From NCBI GenBank assembly GCA_013399695.1, contig VXAU01001111.1, positions 27,195-91,194 of the forward strand: a stretch of 64,000 bases of DNA, in the 5' to 3' direction. The position numbers and the translations under genes are program-made. The stretch comes from Formicarius rufipectus. Its lineage: Eukaryota; Chordata; Aves; Passeriformes; Formicariidae. Positions 1 through 14,440 of this stretch are shown here, one piece after another. The notes below the pieces were generated by a model. It saw only the letters and a list, made by a program, of their open reading frames with translations. It was not told the origin of the DNA and made no database searches. The first letter of the stretch is position 1, and each line of letters opens with the position of its first letter.

Positions 1-580
1 AAATAAAGCATTCAGATGAGGACTATATAATGTGAGCCTTAGCAGAATCAAGTTTTACTCCCTTAGAAATGTCGGTGGTCTTCCAAAGAAGATTAAGTCA
101 TCTAGGGTTTGGATTTTTTTTTCTCTCCTTGCATTGGTTGCTCCTTCTTCTCTGTGTTACTGGGGCATATTTCCTCTGTCTCACTAGAGAAGTACCATGT
201 GCTGCTGTATTAGAGAAATCTGTGCATCTTGCAGAGGGTTCCATTGGAGCATATTTGTTTAAATCCTTATTGTTATTCTAGAGGTGTTATCTATCAAGTG
301 ATATATTGAAGAAAACTGAATTTCTTCTGGATAATCATAACATTTTTTTAATTCTAAATATGTTTCATATTTGTGCCAACCTACTGATTTCGGCCGGTTT
401 TCTGCATATTCTTTATTACAGTTGTGAAAACTGTAGTTAGTGTTGATTTTATTCTTTCCCCCGTAAATATTATGCACCATGAATTCCTCAAAATCCTTGT
501 TACATGCATTGTCATAAAGCTCCTAGCTTAGACTATTTAACACATGCTCTTTTAAAGACTTTACTTTTTATAGTCACTGT

Positions 581-602
581 GTATATATATATATATATAT
601 TT
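581..602. repeat. (TA)n microsatellite
   Basis: About ten TA units run directly into a T-rich stretch. Confidence 0.85.
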
Positions 603-1337
603 ATTTTTTTTAACCTTCAAACTGCCTAATGAGGAAACTGTTAAAAAAGAAGGCTTATTCTGAGCCAGAACAGGTTGTGTTCATTAGCTAATTAGTTTAA
701 TTAGAATGGGAATTTCCCTTTGATTTAGTGCAATATTGAGGAATCTAAAGTAAATGCAAAATCTTACTTTGTGCAATGCAAAATGGAATTCATTGCTTAT
801 CTTATAAAGCTTGCACTGTTACCTTAGTAGCAATCTTGAAAGAAAAATGGAATCAGTAAATATAAATGTTGGTAATCATTAGAGTGGCTAAATGTCAGAC
901 ATAAATACTCTAATTGACTGCTTACCAATTTTCATAAAATCAACAACATAAAATCAGTATCAGGATGCAACATTCTGATACTGATGCTTTAGCTGGACTG
1001 CAATATCAACTTCAAAGTCTTCTAGGACACTGAAAGGAAACAGAAGAAAAGCCCACAACTTCTCCGACTCTACTCATTAAAGATTACAACAGTGTGAGAA
1101 ATTTCTACCACCCTCTTCAAAGGCACTATATTTCATTACAAACTCTGACAGAGCTGTACCTGGGAAGGACAAATTATTTATTCTTTTTTCCATATTGAAA
1201 TTGCAGTATTTTTACTTGAGTTGTCTGAAATATAGTAATTTTATATATATGCAGTATAATTATGCTGCTGTAAGCAACAGTGATAGGTGTAGTTGATAAT
1301 TCCTGTCTGAGTCCAGTCCTAGAATTTGATGAAGGGA

Positions 1338-1396
1338 GTATATATCATATATATAGTTCTATATATAATGTGTGTATATATATATATAATATATAG
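1338..1396. repeat. Imperfect TA-rich microsatellite
   Basis: Interrupted runs of TA with short TG insertions; likely slippage-prone. Confidence 0.8.
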
Positions 1397-4300
1397 TTAC
1401 TGCATTTTATCTGAGTTATGATAAATAAGACTGTACTTAATTTGATAGAAGGGATGCTCCAGCCAGAAGCCTGTCCCCTTTTTTTACTCCTTCCTCTACA
1501 TGTGGTGGAAGAACTGGTAGGGGGAAGGTAAGATCAGGGTACTCTTTTTGGTAACAGCATGGATTTATAGTGAGTGTGCAACAGTTCACTTATGAGTACT
1601 TCAGGTAAATAACTTCTAGTGGCTGAGCTTGTTTTACTCAATAGCAAAATTAGGTAAGAGTAGTCACATACCTGGTTGTAGTGATTCACAAACATATTCT
1701 CATGAACCTTGAGTCCTAACATGAACAGATAATAATAACATTGTCTTTTTCATTTAATTTTTGAAAGTAATTAGGATCTTATTAACCAAAATAATTTTGC
1801 CTTTTTACTTTTTTTCTTTTCACCTTACATACATGTAAGATTCAGCAATATTGAAGTGAAGGGCTGGTAATACTGGACCACATTGCTAATTTAACTAGTC
1901 AGCTGTGCTTCCTGTAGAACATGCCTCAGAATCAGCTATTAAGCTCCAATTCAGCTTTCTTCGTGATTAGATAGTACTGTGGGTGTTTTCTGTGTAGTAA
2001 ATGGACGATCTGGTTAATGAGGTACATGTAAACAGGCTAATTTTTGCAACAAAATCCTTGAGGTTCATGAACAGCTAAACTTGTGCTGACAGTTGGCCCA
2101 TTGATGAGTGATTTGTGTTTGTTGAGTGAAGGTAGTTGCCCAAAAGTATTTCTATAGAAGTACTGTAAGTAAAGTGATTGTGATCTCTATTAAACTACTA
2201 GAAAAACATATAAACAAATGTTGTTTATGTTCTGCATTGTACTTGAAATTTCAGTGACACAAGTTTGGTGTCTGGAAATCTTTCTCTTGCTATGTTACAA
2301 GAATGTATAATCACTGTCTTACTGTTGTTCCACATAATTAATGTTAGCCAAGAACCAATATAAATCTAGTACTGTGAAAGGGCGTTGCAACCATAAATGT
2401 ATGTTGTATATGACTACAGCTTGCTACTTCAGTAAAAATCAAGTGTTCAGAAATTGCACAATACTACCCTTAGAAACTTACCTTTTCTTTTTCTGATGTT
2501 CTGATGCTCTCCAGAGTTGCTTGATGTTCAGGGACTTTGAAAAGATAAACAAAAATGCATGCAGCTTTATTGTCTGACTCTAGAGGACAGCCTTCAGTGG
2601 CCATGGGCTTGCGTCAACATTTTCCCAGAGTATTGGAAGTGCTGCCTTTATTGGCACATTGCTGCCGTCTCCATCCTCTTTAACTTGGCCCTCTGCCTTA
2701 ACTAAATAGGGCTGGGTGTGGAGAGGTGGAAAGCAGGATCAGCCTAAGTGCTCCCCCCTACCTCCCTTACTGCAGCATGTGCTAGCCATGCTGAACCTAT
2801 CTTGAGGACTGTGAATTCATGTGGAAATTCATGCAACTGAAGAGGTAGAAGTGCATGCCTTAAGACCTTTGGGTGTTTTTTCCCCGTTCAAGGCTGCTTT
2901 GTGTAAATAGTAGCCAAGGGAGTCAGCAGGCTGTAGCTTTAGCCTTCTGTCTTTCACCTGTGTTCTTGAGCAGTTCCTGTGTTCTAAATCTATCTCTAGT
3001 TTCTTACTGCTTTCTCTACACATTGCTTCTCCTTTTCATCAAACTGTGAAATAATCTGATCTCTCCCTTTCCCTCATTGTATCCATTACCTTAACTTCTT
3101 GCCCTTTCCTGTGTGAATAAATGACAGTGAAGCTGTACTGGGCTGTCACTGCCCTCTGATTCATTTTGCATTTTGTTCCTTCATAGCAAAATCAGTGCCA
3201 ACCCAGGTCACACTTCAACGTGTGTCCTTCTCCCTCATCTCCCTCACTAGCTTCAGATCACAGCCTTCCTTTTGTGCTTCTCCCATGCTCTTCTCTGAGA
3301 TCTGAATTTCAGCTGCAAATTCCAGCTCTGTTGCCTCTCTGTGTCTTTTTTGTTTTTGTCATTTTTTTCTTAGGGAAAGCTGAGTCTTTTTCTGCCTTCT
3401 GATCCCTTACACTGAAGTTTCTTATTTTTAGCTCTTTGCTCTGGAGTCACTGAGACCACACGAAAGAAAAACTTCACTTCTGTCATTTCATGACCTGCCG
3501 CAGACCAAAGCTATGCCTGCACAGCAAATCTTGTTCAGCAGTTGCAGGGAGCATGTACTGATTGTTCCTTAAACCTTTTCATGTTCTAGCAAAGCAATCT
3601 GCCAAAGTCTACTGGAATTTAATAAGCTGTGATGCTTATTTGTTGGGTAAATTTTGCTGCAAATATTAAANACTTGCCTGTCAATGTAAGGTGCTGCATA
3701 TCTTCAGTGAGGAGGCTGCACTATTTTAATGTGGACAAGAAATAGGCATTCAAAACCTTTGAATAAACATCTAGAAAAAAAATCTTATAAGTGGAAAAAC
3801 TGGAGTGGTTAAAGCTAATAACTGCTCAAACCTGCGTAGTTTGGTGCCACTAGCCCAAATGGTATTCCCACTGCCCACTTGCTTTTTTGTCACCTGTACA
3901 GTCCCTTCTTGAGTGCCCATAGGAATATGTGGGGAACTGAGTCAGGAACATGATCTGAATGACAGCTTTTGTGGGGTGAAGGTGTGGGGTCTAAGGACTA
4001 CTCAGTTGAACTGATTTTTTAGTCTGGTTTACTTCTTGACTTTATGTATGCTTGTGTCTACATAGGAGATGGACTTGTGTGAGCACAGGAATAAGCAGTT
4101 GGGAATAGAAAGAGTGGATGTGGGTGCTTTTTTAGTGATGGTCTAGGATATTTATTGATCAATAAGTTAGATCACACTGGTACTGTTCGCTGTGAGGACC
4201 TGCTTTCTTTTCACCTTGCCATGTCCTGTGGGAAAATAGCCTTGGAGCAGAAAATGCCTTAAAGAGGCAGTAATTCTTTGGAAGACATCTGTGATTATTG

Positions 4301-5414
4301 TTTGACTTTATCTCACCTTAACTGCTCAAAGTTTAAGAAACTGAGTCATGCTGACTGGACTCTTCTGCAGGTCTAGTCAGACCTGAGGAGTAAATGGCAT
4401 GACCTCATCAAGCACAGTTTCAAGGTTTGTTCAGAAATTTCAGTTTTCAAAAGTTACCACGTTAAGTGAGTGTGCTGATTGACGGGGCATTAAGTGAGTA
4501 AGTGTACACATTTATCCTGTGTTACTACAGCAGCTCTTCTTGGTTGCATTTGGTGTTTTCCATGGCCTCTTCAGTGCAATTGTTGGGGGAATTTTAAGTG
4601 TATGAAGCTTTTGTCCTCAGATCAAGCTTGAAAGGTTGCTGCGGTACTGAAGCTTTGCTTAATGTTTAAGTCCTCTTGGTTGGTGCCAAGTTATACATAG
4701 CAAGTAGCCGAAGGAGAACGTGGGAGGGATAAAGAAAAGCAGCCAAAAAGAGATGGGAACTGCTGTCCCATTATTCCTACAGCTCCTGCAGTGTGTACCC
4801 AGAAACTAAGGTTAGTGGGAATAGTATACTCTATGCAGAGAGAGTCTAAAGTATGTTTTAATTTTTTAAAAAAGGTGTATAGATCAATGCATCTGATACC
4901 TAGCACCAGCTGTTGTCTTGATTCCCATTCTGTGCTAGTACAGTGGAAGTAAAGGAGAGAAAATTTTAATATGGAATTTCCTGAGGTCATATAGTTTTAT
5001 TTTAAGGTATTGTTCTGTATCTGGATGCTGTTGCTTAATTTAGATCTAACTATAGAATATAATTATGCTGTTTCCACCCTCATATGTATAGACACACAGA
5101 CACACACATGCCTTCACAAAATGTGTCTATATCTATATATACACATAGATCCTTAATAATATATGTCTAAATGTGTGCTTAAAACCATGAGCTAACAATT
5201 ATGCTATAGCTGAAGTAAAAGTACTCCAATTTTTGCCATAAATAATCACTTCTAATTTTATGATTTGGTTTCCAGTAGGTGAGTTACAATTCAAAAAATA
5301 CAGAATTTAAGTGAAAACAAAGTTAAAATGAAGATAGTCTGAAAAATAGATATTTCAAATTTTAATTTTTTTAACTGCCTATTTTTACACAATGACTAAA
5401 ACTTTCATACCGAC

Positions 5415-5980
5415 TGTTGTGGTTTAATGCCAGCTGCCAACTAAGTACCATGCAGACATTTACTTGCTGCCCCCACCCCTCATGGGATGGAGAGGAGAAT
5501 CTGGGAAAAGAAAGGTAAAACTCATGGGTTGAGATAAGAACAGTTTCATAATTGAACTAAAATAAAAGACAATAATTGTAATAACAGCAATAACTGTAAT
5601 GAAAAGGGGAGAGGGAGAGAAAGGTGGAGGAGAGAGGGAGACACAATTGCTCGCCACTTGTTGCCTGATGTCCAGTCCATCCCTGAGCAGTGATTGGCTC
5701 CTCACACCCAACTTCTCACAGTTTATATACTGATTGTGACATTTTCTTGTACAGAATATCGCTTTGGCCAGTTTGGGTCAGCTGGCTATGCTCTCTCCCA
5801 GATTCTTGTGCACCTGCTCACTAGCAGAGCATGGAAAACCAGAAAATTCTAGACTTAGGGTAAGCACTGTCCAGCAACAACTAAAGCGTCAGTGTGTTTT
5901 CAACATCACTCTCATACTAAATCTGAAACACAGCCCTGTACCAGCTACTAAGAAGAAATGAACTCTATCCCAAGTGAAAG
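5415..5980 (+). mobile_element. Solo LTR of an avian endogenous retrovirus
   Basis: The block starts TGTTGTGGTTTAA and runs about 565 bases. Its order of segments matches, by recall, a very common bird LTR: a start mentioning 'AACTAAGTACCA', a poly-purine/AT-rich middle, then 'TTGGCCAGTTTGGGTCAG', and an end near 'GTACCAGCTACTAAGAAGA'. A TATA-like GTTTATATACTG lies at about 5720. No gag, pol or env sequence flanks it, so it is a solo LTR. The 3' end looks slightly truncated and I could not define a target-site duplication. The family name needs a repeat library. Confidence 0.6.
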
Positions 5981-8900
5981 TAAGTCATTGATTCTGATAG
6001 ATGGTTGAAATTGCATCTTAAGCTGTTTTTCAGGAGCTATCTTTATTATAGTCTTGGTGAGAATATCCTACCTAGGTGTATGTTAGGACCAGGCTATTCA
6101 CTTCTTTTGCTCATTAATGCTTTATTGACATAAGATGTTAAGTCTGTATACTCATATGTAAGTGTATAATTGACATCTCAATGTAGTAGAATGCAGCAAA
6201 CATGCATTATCAGGAAAATTATTTTTATTTAGAATAAAACATATTTTCAAGCCAAAATCGTTTTTTTGTTTAGAGAAGGTTTTGTAACTGTTAGCTGCCT
6301 GACTCACCATACAGTCAGTGTGCACTCCATCTGATATGGATGAATAGAAGGCTGACTTTCACTTAAAATATTGTATTGCATTGTGCTTCTCTTCATAACA
6401 TAAAAGCTGATAGGTAGGCATGAGACAGAAGCAATAGACTTAGTAACCTTCCTTTTATTAATGAGATACCTTTAAGTAGTTTTCCAGGTGTTTATTCCCC
6501 GACTTACATGAATTGAAGTACATGTGTGACTATAATTTGTTTCATAACTAGATATGACTAGCTGCAAATGTACTTTTAGATATACTCAGATGCCTTTGTG
6601 GCAGTGCTAATTAAACTCTTGCCTGTGCTCTGCTAACTCAGATGCCAAAGGTGAGGTCTCTTTCACTCCTGCTCCTACTTGCTCACTTCATCTTTCTTTA
6701 ATAGTTTTATTCTGAGTGTGAAAGTGAGACCTGAGTCACCTCTCTCACACTTACTCATTTCTTCTGAGTCAGAAGTGTTTTGTAGTTACCTTTTTTTTTC
6801 TTGTATTTGCCCCAAACTGTGAAGCATAATATAATGCATCTCTCTGCTTTTAAGTAGAAAAAAAGTTGCTTTTAGTAGACTGCAATTGCAATAAAACTCA
6901 GGTAATTTGTAGTTGAAGTGCAGTTCTTTGCCTCAGCACTCCAAGTGATCATTTCATAGAAAATATGACAAATGAGGAATACTGCAGTTCCCTGTATTTC
7001 CCATTCATGTTTTTTATGGCAAGAGGCTGTTAAAATTCATTAGAAAGGAAAGCGAAAATTAATCAATTAAAATGCTTACTTCAAATCCAGTGAAGTACCT
7101 TGATTTTTCAGCTTGCTAATCCTTACCCTGTCAGGCCTCATATTTATGATTGCTAATGTTCACTGGCAGAAATAAAATATTAGAGAAATGTCTTCTTGAA
7201 TACCTGGAAGGTATGATTTGAAGACTGGTTCAACTGTCCTACCATAGTAGTTTGAACGACCTTACCAATGAATTGCAAGTGTTTTATATGGTCTGTAAAA
7301 TAACAGCCTATAAAGAAAGGGAGAGCAACGAGCATACATTAATGCTGCAGAAGTGCTTCATGTGTCATTTTTAGGTGCTACATCACATACAAAAGCTTTT
7401 TTTACCTGCTGTATTAAAATGCCAGCACTCCCAAATGTGAAAAATCCTGACTCCAGTGAAGCAAAATAATGAAACTTTAAACTCATGGTACTTAAAATGA
7501 AACTGTGATTTGCCTTCTAGTATTTAAGATTGAATACACTTGTTAGAACACTAAATAATATGAATTTCTACTACAAGAAGGGTTTTTAAGCCATAGTAAC
7601 TATGTTTCTATGTGCTCCTTCATTAGAGTGTTGTCACTGATGCAGGGTCCTATGAACCTTCACACGTGTAGAAGGTAACGGTGACTTGTACCAGAGCCGT
7701 ACCTGCCTTCCCTCTTCTGCGTATGGCACTAGAAAGACAGCTACTCAGCTACTGCCTCCAATTTCAATGTCTACAAATGAACCTGTGCTGAAAAACCGGG
7801 TTTGGGGAAAATGTTGCTTAAGAATAGAGAGAGACAGAAATAACTTCTAGTAAGAGCTTAAGGAGTTGGAGATCAAAAGATAGCTGGGAAAACCACGTAG
7901 AAATCTTTGGAAGAGAGAAAATATAACATGGCAGAAAGCATAAAACTGGTCAAAGACGTTTTGTTAGGAACTGTGAGAGTGACTAATTTTTGAGAAAAAC
8001 TGTCAAGGGACATGGTAACTAATATCTGTTCTCATCCTCAAGTCTAGATGTTCTCAGGAGCCTTTATGTTTCCAGGACATTCCATTCAGTGCTGAGATAC
8101 ATGGCCATTGCATACAGGAGATTGAAGTAGACTTCCTTTGGTGTAGTACTTGGCACTCCAAGCAGCAGACCTTTGTATGAGCACATATAGTATGACATGC
8201 CAAAATCTTTGGTATGATAAGTACAAAAAAGCATTGGAAATACCATGCTGAAGTCCATCTGCATTAGCATTTGGTCTGATTGTGTTGTGAATGCTGAAGA
8301 ACTGTGTCTGAAGTGAAGAGATTAATTTTTTCATTTTTTATCCTTTGGCTTTGGTCCGGCAGCATATTTGGACTAATCCAGGGTAACTAGCCCAACCACG
8401 TTTATTATCCGGTTATAAACTCACCCACCCTAGTTTGTTGAATTCCTTTGTTATGGCTGTTTATAGCTGTTACATTCACAGTCTTTTGCAGCAATGAGTT
8501 TTAGTTGCATCATGTAATTGAGTCTTCACAGTGAAATGGAACTCTCCACCCGCCTTTATCTGTAATTTACTTGCTTCTTTAGCTTCCAGACAGTTCTGGT
8601 TTTGTAATAAATAGTGTATAATTATGTGTGTATTGCCATTCACAACATTGTTTTTATTTTACAGCTCTCATACAGAAACAGTTTGGCATTGTGGCTTGTT
8701 CTTGTCTTTTACTGTCTATCAGATCCTCTTTGTATTTTGAGGTGGGGTGATCTGATTAGTGTGTGTTGTGAGAGAAAATGGGCAATTAATGAAGTGTGAT
8801 CATACAGAACCAAAATGTAGTTAGTTATTTCCTGTTGAAACAGCTGATAATAACATTCTGTTTTAGTCAAGTGATATACCCAAACGTGATTTCATCTCTA

Positions 8901-9944
8901 TCATGCTCATCAGTGAGAAGTAACATATGCATGTCTCTCTACATTGTGATGTTTATGTATTTCATCACATGGTTGGAGATTGTATGCTGCCTCTTATATG
9001 TCCTTCATGTCCTTAGTTATCCTCTTACAAGCACACATGCTGCTTTTATGTGAGCAGACATTCATCCATCATACATCAATAAACCAGTATCATCATGGCA
9101 TGTCTGTTTCTAGTTAAGTGAAGAGAGAAGAGCTGTGATTTTTCCATAAATGTTATGACAGGGAGCAAGATGTGTGAATAATTCATGCAGCCCCAGCTTG
9201 CCCTTATTTACATCAATAAGTATCTGAAAAAGAGCCCTAGATGGAGCAAGCTGTGGCTACGTGCAGAAGGAATCATTTTAGTGAGCCAAATCCAGTCAGT
9301 AATTTTGGGCACCTCAGTCCAAATGACTTTTCTGGCTCTGGAAGAAATACCAAATTTTTTGGAGGTTTTTGTCATTGCTATGTTTTGTGTAGAAGCATAT
9401 GTGAGAGTTTGAATTGTGATTGCCGCCAGGAGTTTTAAGTAGAACAGTAAAAGTTCTGTTTGAAGATTAAAATAAGATTTGGCAATATTGCTAACAGGAA
9501 AAGGAAAAAAAAGCTTTCAAGCAGTATATTTAGGGAACAAAGATAATTTATTCTATAATTAAATATAAATCCACCACTTTTCCTGAGCTGAGCATGCTGA
9601 ACAATCTGGAATACTCTTTGCATCTCAAAAATATGTGACTGTTCTGATTTGTAAAGGATTTTAAAAATCATAAACAAAAGAAGTGAAATCTATAAATTTA
9701 AGAGTTATTTTGGCTTATGTTCTCTTATTTGCTCAGTTTTGTATCTCAAATAAATTATTAAGTCAGTAGTTATTATGGTCTTGCACTTACATGAAAACAG
9801 AACGTGATCCATGTTTTTGTCCCAATCTGCAGCCTTATGTGCAGATCCAGACATAGAAATAAACAAAATATGTAGCCAACATCCCCCGTGCAAATCTCAA
9901 GTCTTTACTCTTAGTTGTACCTTTAGGTAAAAATTCAAGGTTCT

Positions 9945-10200
9945 GGTCTTTCAGCGGCAGCAAAGTGGGGAAAGAGAGCGTGAAGCTGCTGAGGGTCAGA
10001 TCCTGCGAGCCAGCACGACCACACTGGCGATATCCACGCCTGATCCCTCGGCACTGAGATGCTGTATTGCAGCCCCGGTGTGAAGCAAGGCAGTCTGGTG
10101 ATTGGGTAAGACTCGCTGGGTGGTTTTGAACTTCTGATAGAAGCTGTGCTGAGATAGTAGATCCCCATTTCCTAGGGAAGCATTCAGGATACCAGGACAC
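9945..10200. other. GC-richer block with several CpGs, unassigned
   Basis: This stretch is clearly richer in G+C and CpG (GCGAGCC, CACGACC, GGCGATATCCACGCC, CCTCGGCACTG) than the surrounding AT-rich intron. It is open over a long frame on the minus strand (9835-10200, 121 codons), but the peptide has no recognisable domain. It could be a retroviral LTR fragment, a regulatory element or a decayed insertion; I cannot decide. Confidence 0.4.
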
Positions 10201-13200
10201 AGATAAAGAGTGGTCAGTGATCTCACTTCTAAGTGTGGTTTTTAGATAGAAGTACCTGTTGCATCTTGCACAACACTCAAGCTTGTGAAAGTCTTTCAGA
10301 GTGTGTCATAGTGAGCAGCTTGCTGGGTAGATTATCTATTTGGTGACCCTTCTTTGGGAGCCCCAAATAACTGCATGTGTGCAGTGGGTGCTGGGACACT
10401 GTTTTTTCTAATGGATATGCAAACAGGTAAGCACGATGAAATGCCTCAGAGCAGGGTTAGGCAGAACATGCAACTCCAGCTCATTTTGTTTTCCCTGTAA
10501 ATGTACCCAGATGAAGTGCTGTTTTGCATGGCATGTGATGAAAGTATGTTAGATACATCTTCGGTGTACATTGGATGTTTTCTGTTATAGATCAGAAGAA
10601 AACTTAGTATCGATTTTTAATTTTCATCTTCTGATGAGCACAGAGATAGTGTAGGTGGGTACAGGTGATGGTTAGCCTTAAGCCCCTGTATAATAAGTGC
10701 TGTGAAGCAACCTGCCAAGTAATTAAAGCTGCTTTGAAATTCCAGGCCACAGCAGCTGTGGTGTGGAAGTTCTGTGGGCATTTGTCCTTCTTTCATTCCC
10801 TCACTAAGAGGCTCAACTTAGAAAACCTGTAACACTTCATATAAAACATTTCTGTTCAAGAAAATGGTCCTTTGAGCTATTGAGTCCCATTCCTAGACTG
10901 TGCGTGCAGTTAGTGTCATGGACAGAGGGCAGACCAGGTCAGGCTAATTCCATTTGGGAAGCAGAAACTGATTTTGGAGGACATGTCATGGACACAGCAG
11001 TTAGAGTTGTGCTAATTCTCTTCTTGTTTAGAGAAACAGAAACCAAATAAAAACCACAAACCCCAGAACTGCTGCATTGCTCAATATGTGTATATAAAGC
11101 CATATTAATTGCTGCAGAAAGTGAAGAACAAAGAAAATAGTTTTGTTTTGCTTTTGTAATTTCCAGATGACAGCTGTTTGGTTAAGGATCACAGTAGGAA
11201 GAGAGGGTTAGAAAGCAGTTAGTATCTTGAATTTATCAGAAGACACCTGAGCTTAAACCCTTGTTTAAGGTAACTAATGGGATATTTCTAGGCATGTAGC
11301 TGGGGCAGGATGGATCTCTGGGAAAACCTGCCTGAAATTTCTTGGAAGGTTTTTATCTGTGCTTAGTTTTGTGTTGCAACAGAAATAATAATTTCAATAT
11401 TAGTGCTTCACCTGTTAGGACCTTCACTTGGTAGCTAATTTGGTGTTAACTCATGCATCATTGCAAGCTGTCTTCATATTTTCTGTGTGAACAGGAAATA
11501 AATGCTGTGATGTAAGTACAGTGAAGACAGTGACAGGCTTTCTTAATTCAGGAGTCTCACTACTGGTTTGATGGGCCACTTTGGATATTCAGGCACTGAA
11601 TAGCAGCTGTGGTATATGATTGGAATTTTTCTTCTAGCAGTTATAATTTTGGGATATGTATACCCACTTTGAGTTTACTAGCTACATTTCTGCAGTTGAA
11701 TATTCTTGAGCTGTTATCCCTGTACATGAATTATGAGCTCTCTGTTGACAGTTAAGAGATTCAAGATCTGACTCAGAGTTTCTGAAGTTGGCAAGAGACC
11801 TAACAATGGTTTTAGTAGGCTGTGAGTTAGTCCTAGTGTGCATAAATAGTTGTTTTAGGACTAAAGAGTGTACTTCAAGATCATATAAAAATTACTGCCA
11901 AGAAATTCTTTTACCATTTCTTATAAGAGCCAATTTAAGAGTGAAGTACATTCATATTATTAGACAACTATGTAGGGATATGTGAACATATAATAAGCTA
12001 CTTGTTTTCTGTTATAGTATCTCCTAATTTTAAAAGGCAACGTGGAATAATTTCAAGTGAGTAATGCTGACTTTTTTCCACCGTCTCAAGAAATGCAGTA
12101 ATCTTTTGAAAAATTTGGTATTTGCAAGATTGTGAGCAAAAGATTAGTTACTATCATTTGAGGACTTCAGTGTACTTGTGAACTGAATTGCGTTTTGAAC
12201 ACAGTTCAGCATCTATGGGCATTTAGCTGAGTCCTGTATTAGAAACTTGGTCACCCAAAGCTATCATGAGAGATCAGGGAGAGAGAAAAGCTTGAAAGGA
12301 TAAACCCATGCGAACTCTAAATTAACTGGAAGTTCTCTCTGCATAGACTACAAAATTGGGAAATCTGAGATTACTTAGTGGAATGCATGTATGTGTTGGG
12401 GTTTTTTTAACTTGTTCTCTTTTGTGTTAATAAAGGTCAAGTTTATGTCCTACATTGTTTCTGTTGAAGGGAGGTTTAAAAATACTGACCTTTTTTGTTC
12501 ATTACTTGTATCTATTTTAGTTTGTTTGGCTGTGCAGAGATTTGGAGGGTTTGGTTGGATTTTTTAAAGAATCCACTACTTACGGATTTGCACTGCTTGG
12601 ATCTCATGATGAAGCTCCTTAGGATTCTCTTAATCAAGGGAGGCTGGAACACTGTATCTTTGTATACTTCTCATCTCTTAGAGTGGGACTTTCAGAAACC
12701 CTGTGCAACTGGTAGCTTAAATGTCTGCTTTCACAGAGTCCAGCTATATGGTTTCTTCACGTTAACTGAGATAGATGAGTCAGTGAAGAGCTTGGGGTTT
12801 TACAAAGGTTTCCAAGAGCTCTGTGTTCCAAAAGAAGAAGCTGAGGCAAAGTTAGAGAACCTCTTCATGTTCTTGTCTGCTTCAGTTCTTTCCCTCTACG
12901 TGAGCTTTGGAGGACAACTGAGATTTCTCTGCTTCCTGATGACCACTAAATTAGAAATTCCTTCTTCTTCAGGTAGAGTTTTAGTAGTCTAAAATACCAT
13001 TCTGCTATGAAACTATGTTCCTTTGCCTTTCTCTGTTGCTTCATATTTCATTCCCTCCTGAAAACCCTTTTCATGTGCCTTTGTTTTCCACACAATGAAT
13101 GCTGGAGTGAAGTTCCATCTCTCACTGAAATTTGGTTGTTATATTTTGAGGTCTTTGTGGCTTGTTCTATTGTATCTTCAGCAGTCCAAACAGAAGAATC

Positions 13201-14139
13201 TACGTAACATCCTGAGAACTGGATACACCAGGTTGCAATGTGGACTTACCAAACAATATCTAATGAAACTGTTAATTTGGCCTTAGTGTTTCATGAAGCC
13301 AGTTTTAGTTAATGTGTTTTATCATATTTTTGTCCATATATTTGTTTTTGTGATTTTGATCACTATTTTTGTTAATTTTTTTTAGATATCTGACTGATCA
13401 AACAGCATTTTATATTCTTAAAAAAAATTCTCATATCTCTACATTAATTAAAAAAAAAAAGTCTTTAAAAGCTTAAGTCTTCTGAGAGCTCATTGCCACT
13501 ACAGTCTCAGTCATACCATGTTATGAGTTATGTAACAAATTTCCAGCTGCTTCAAAATCAAAACAATAATATCAGGAAGTTTAAAAATTAGTATGTATAC
13601 CAAGCAAATATCGACAAGCAAGTGATACAGATCAAATGTTAGTTAACTCCAGTTTGTTTTCTTACTGACAAAGGTTTCTTTTCTGCTTAGTCAAAACTTC
13701 ATTAGGTTTTTATGAACGCAGTTAACAGAAAGCAAAATAGTTGTTACTCAGCTATTGGAGTATGTACCTGGAAAGGATGAGTTTGATTCTTTTTGCAGTG
13801 GAATTTTCACATGCAGAAAGTTAGGTTATTCTTTGGAACTTTGTTTTATTTTATTTAGAAATTAGAGTTAAGTTTCAATATGAAGCTGTTTCACAGAGAA
13901 TTTAAAATTCCGTCTTTAAGAATTTGTTGGTTTTCAAAAACTTTTAGAAAGTGGTAAAACAAAAACATTTGGGCTCAGTTGTATAATCAGAGCTGCAGCA
14001 CTGGTATCTTTATTATAGCGGAAAATTCTTTCTGAAAAGCCAAATATTGAAACTTTTTATGACTTCATTATTATGAACAATGCTTATTGTAAATTGTCAG
14101 TCAAACTGATGATTTGATTTCAACTTCCTCACTAGAGGA

Positions 14140-14440
14140 AGAGCATGATCAGGCACTGATCTCTTCTCTGTGGTGTCCAGTGACAGGACCTGAGGGAAAG
14201 ACCTGATGGTTGTGTCAGAGGAGGGTTCAGTTGGATATTAAAAAGAGGTTCTTTACCCAGAGAGTGAGTGTGTGCTGGAATACAGGGAAGTGATCACAGC
14301 ACCAAGACTGACAGACCTCAAAAAGAGTTTGTACAGTGCTCTGAGACACATGGTGTGACTCTTGGGGATGGTCCTCTGCAGGGCTAGGAGCTGGATTTGA
14401 TGATCCTTGGGGGTCCCTTCCAACTCAGCATATTCTCAGA
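14140..14440 (+). mobile_element. CR1 LINE 3' end fragment
   Basis: A 5'-truncated CR1. It contains the recognisable CR1 blocks for 'CACTGATCTCTTCTCTGTGG', a 'GTTGGATATTA...GAGGTTCTTTACCCAGAG' segment, and the end 'GATGATCCTTGG' then 'GTCCCTTCCAACTCAGCA'. The tail, with its 'CCTTGGGGGTCCC' and 'ACTCAGCATATTCT', looks like the CR1-X type. The copy is well preserved. Confidence 0.85.

Noticed and set aside
9835..10200. 121-codon minus-strand open frame
   Set aside because: No recognisable domain; the frame reflects a GC-richer block lacking stops. Kept as a compositional finding only.
12495..12992. 165-codon open frame on the + strand in intron 1
   Set aside because: One of the longest frames outside repeats, but the peptide shows no domain and no repeat of conserved residues, and no initiation or polyadenylation context was seen. 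Compatible with chance in 64 kb.
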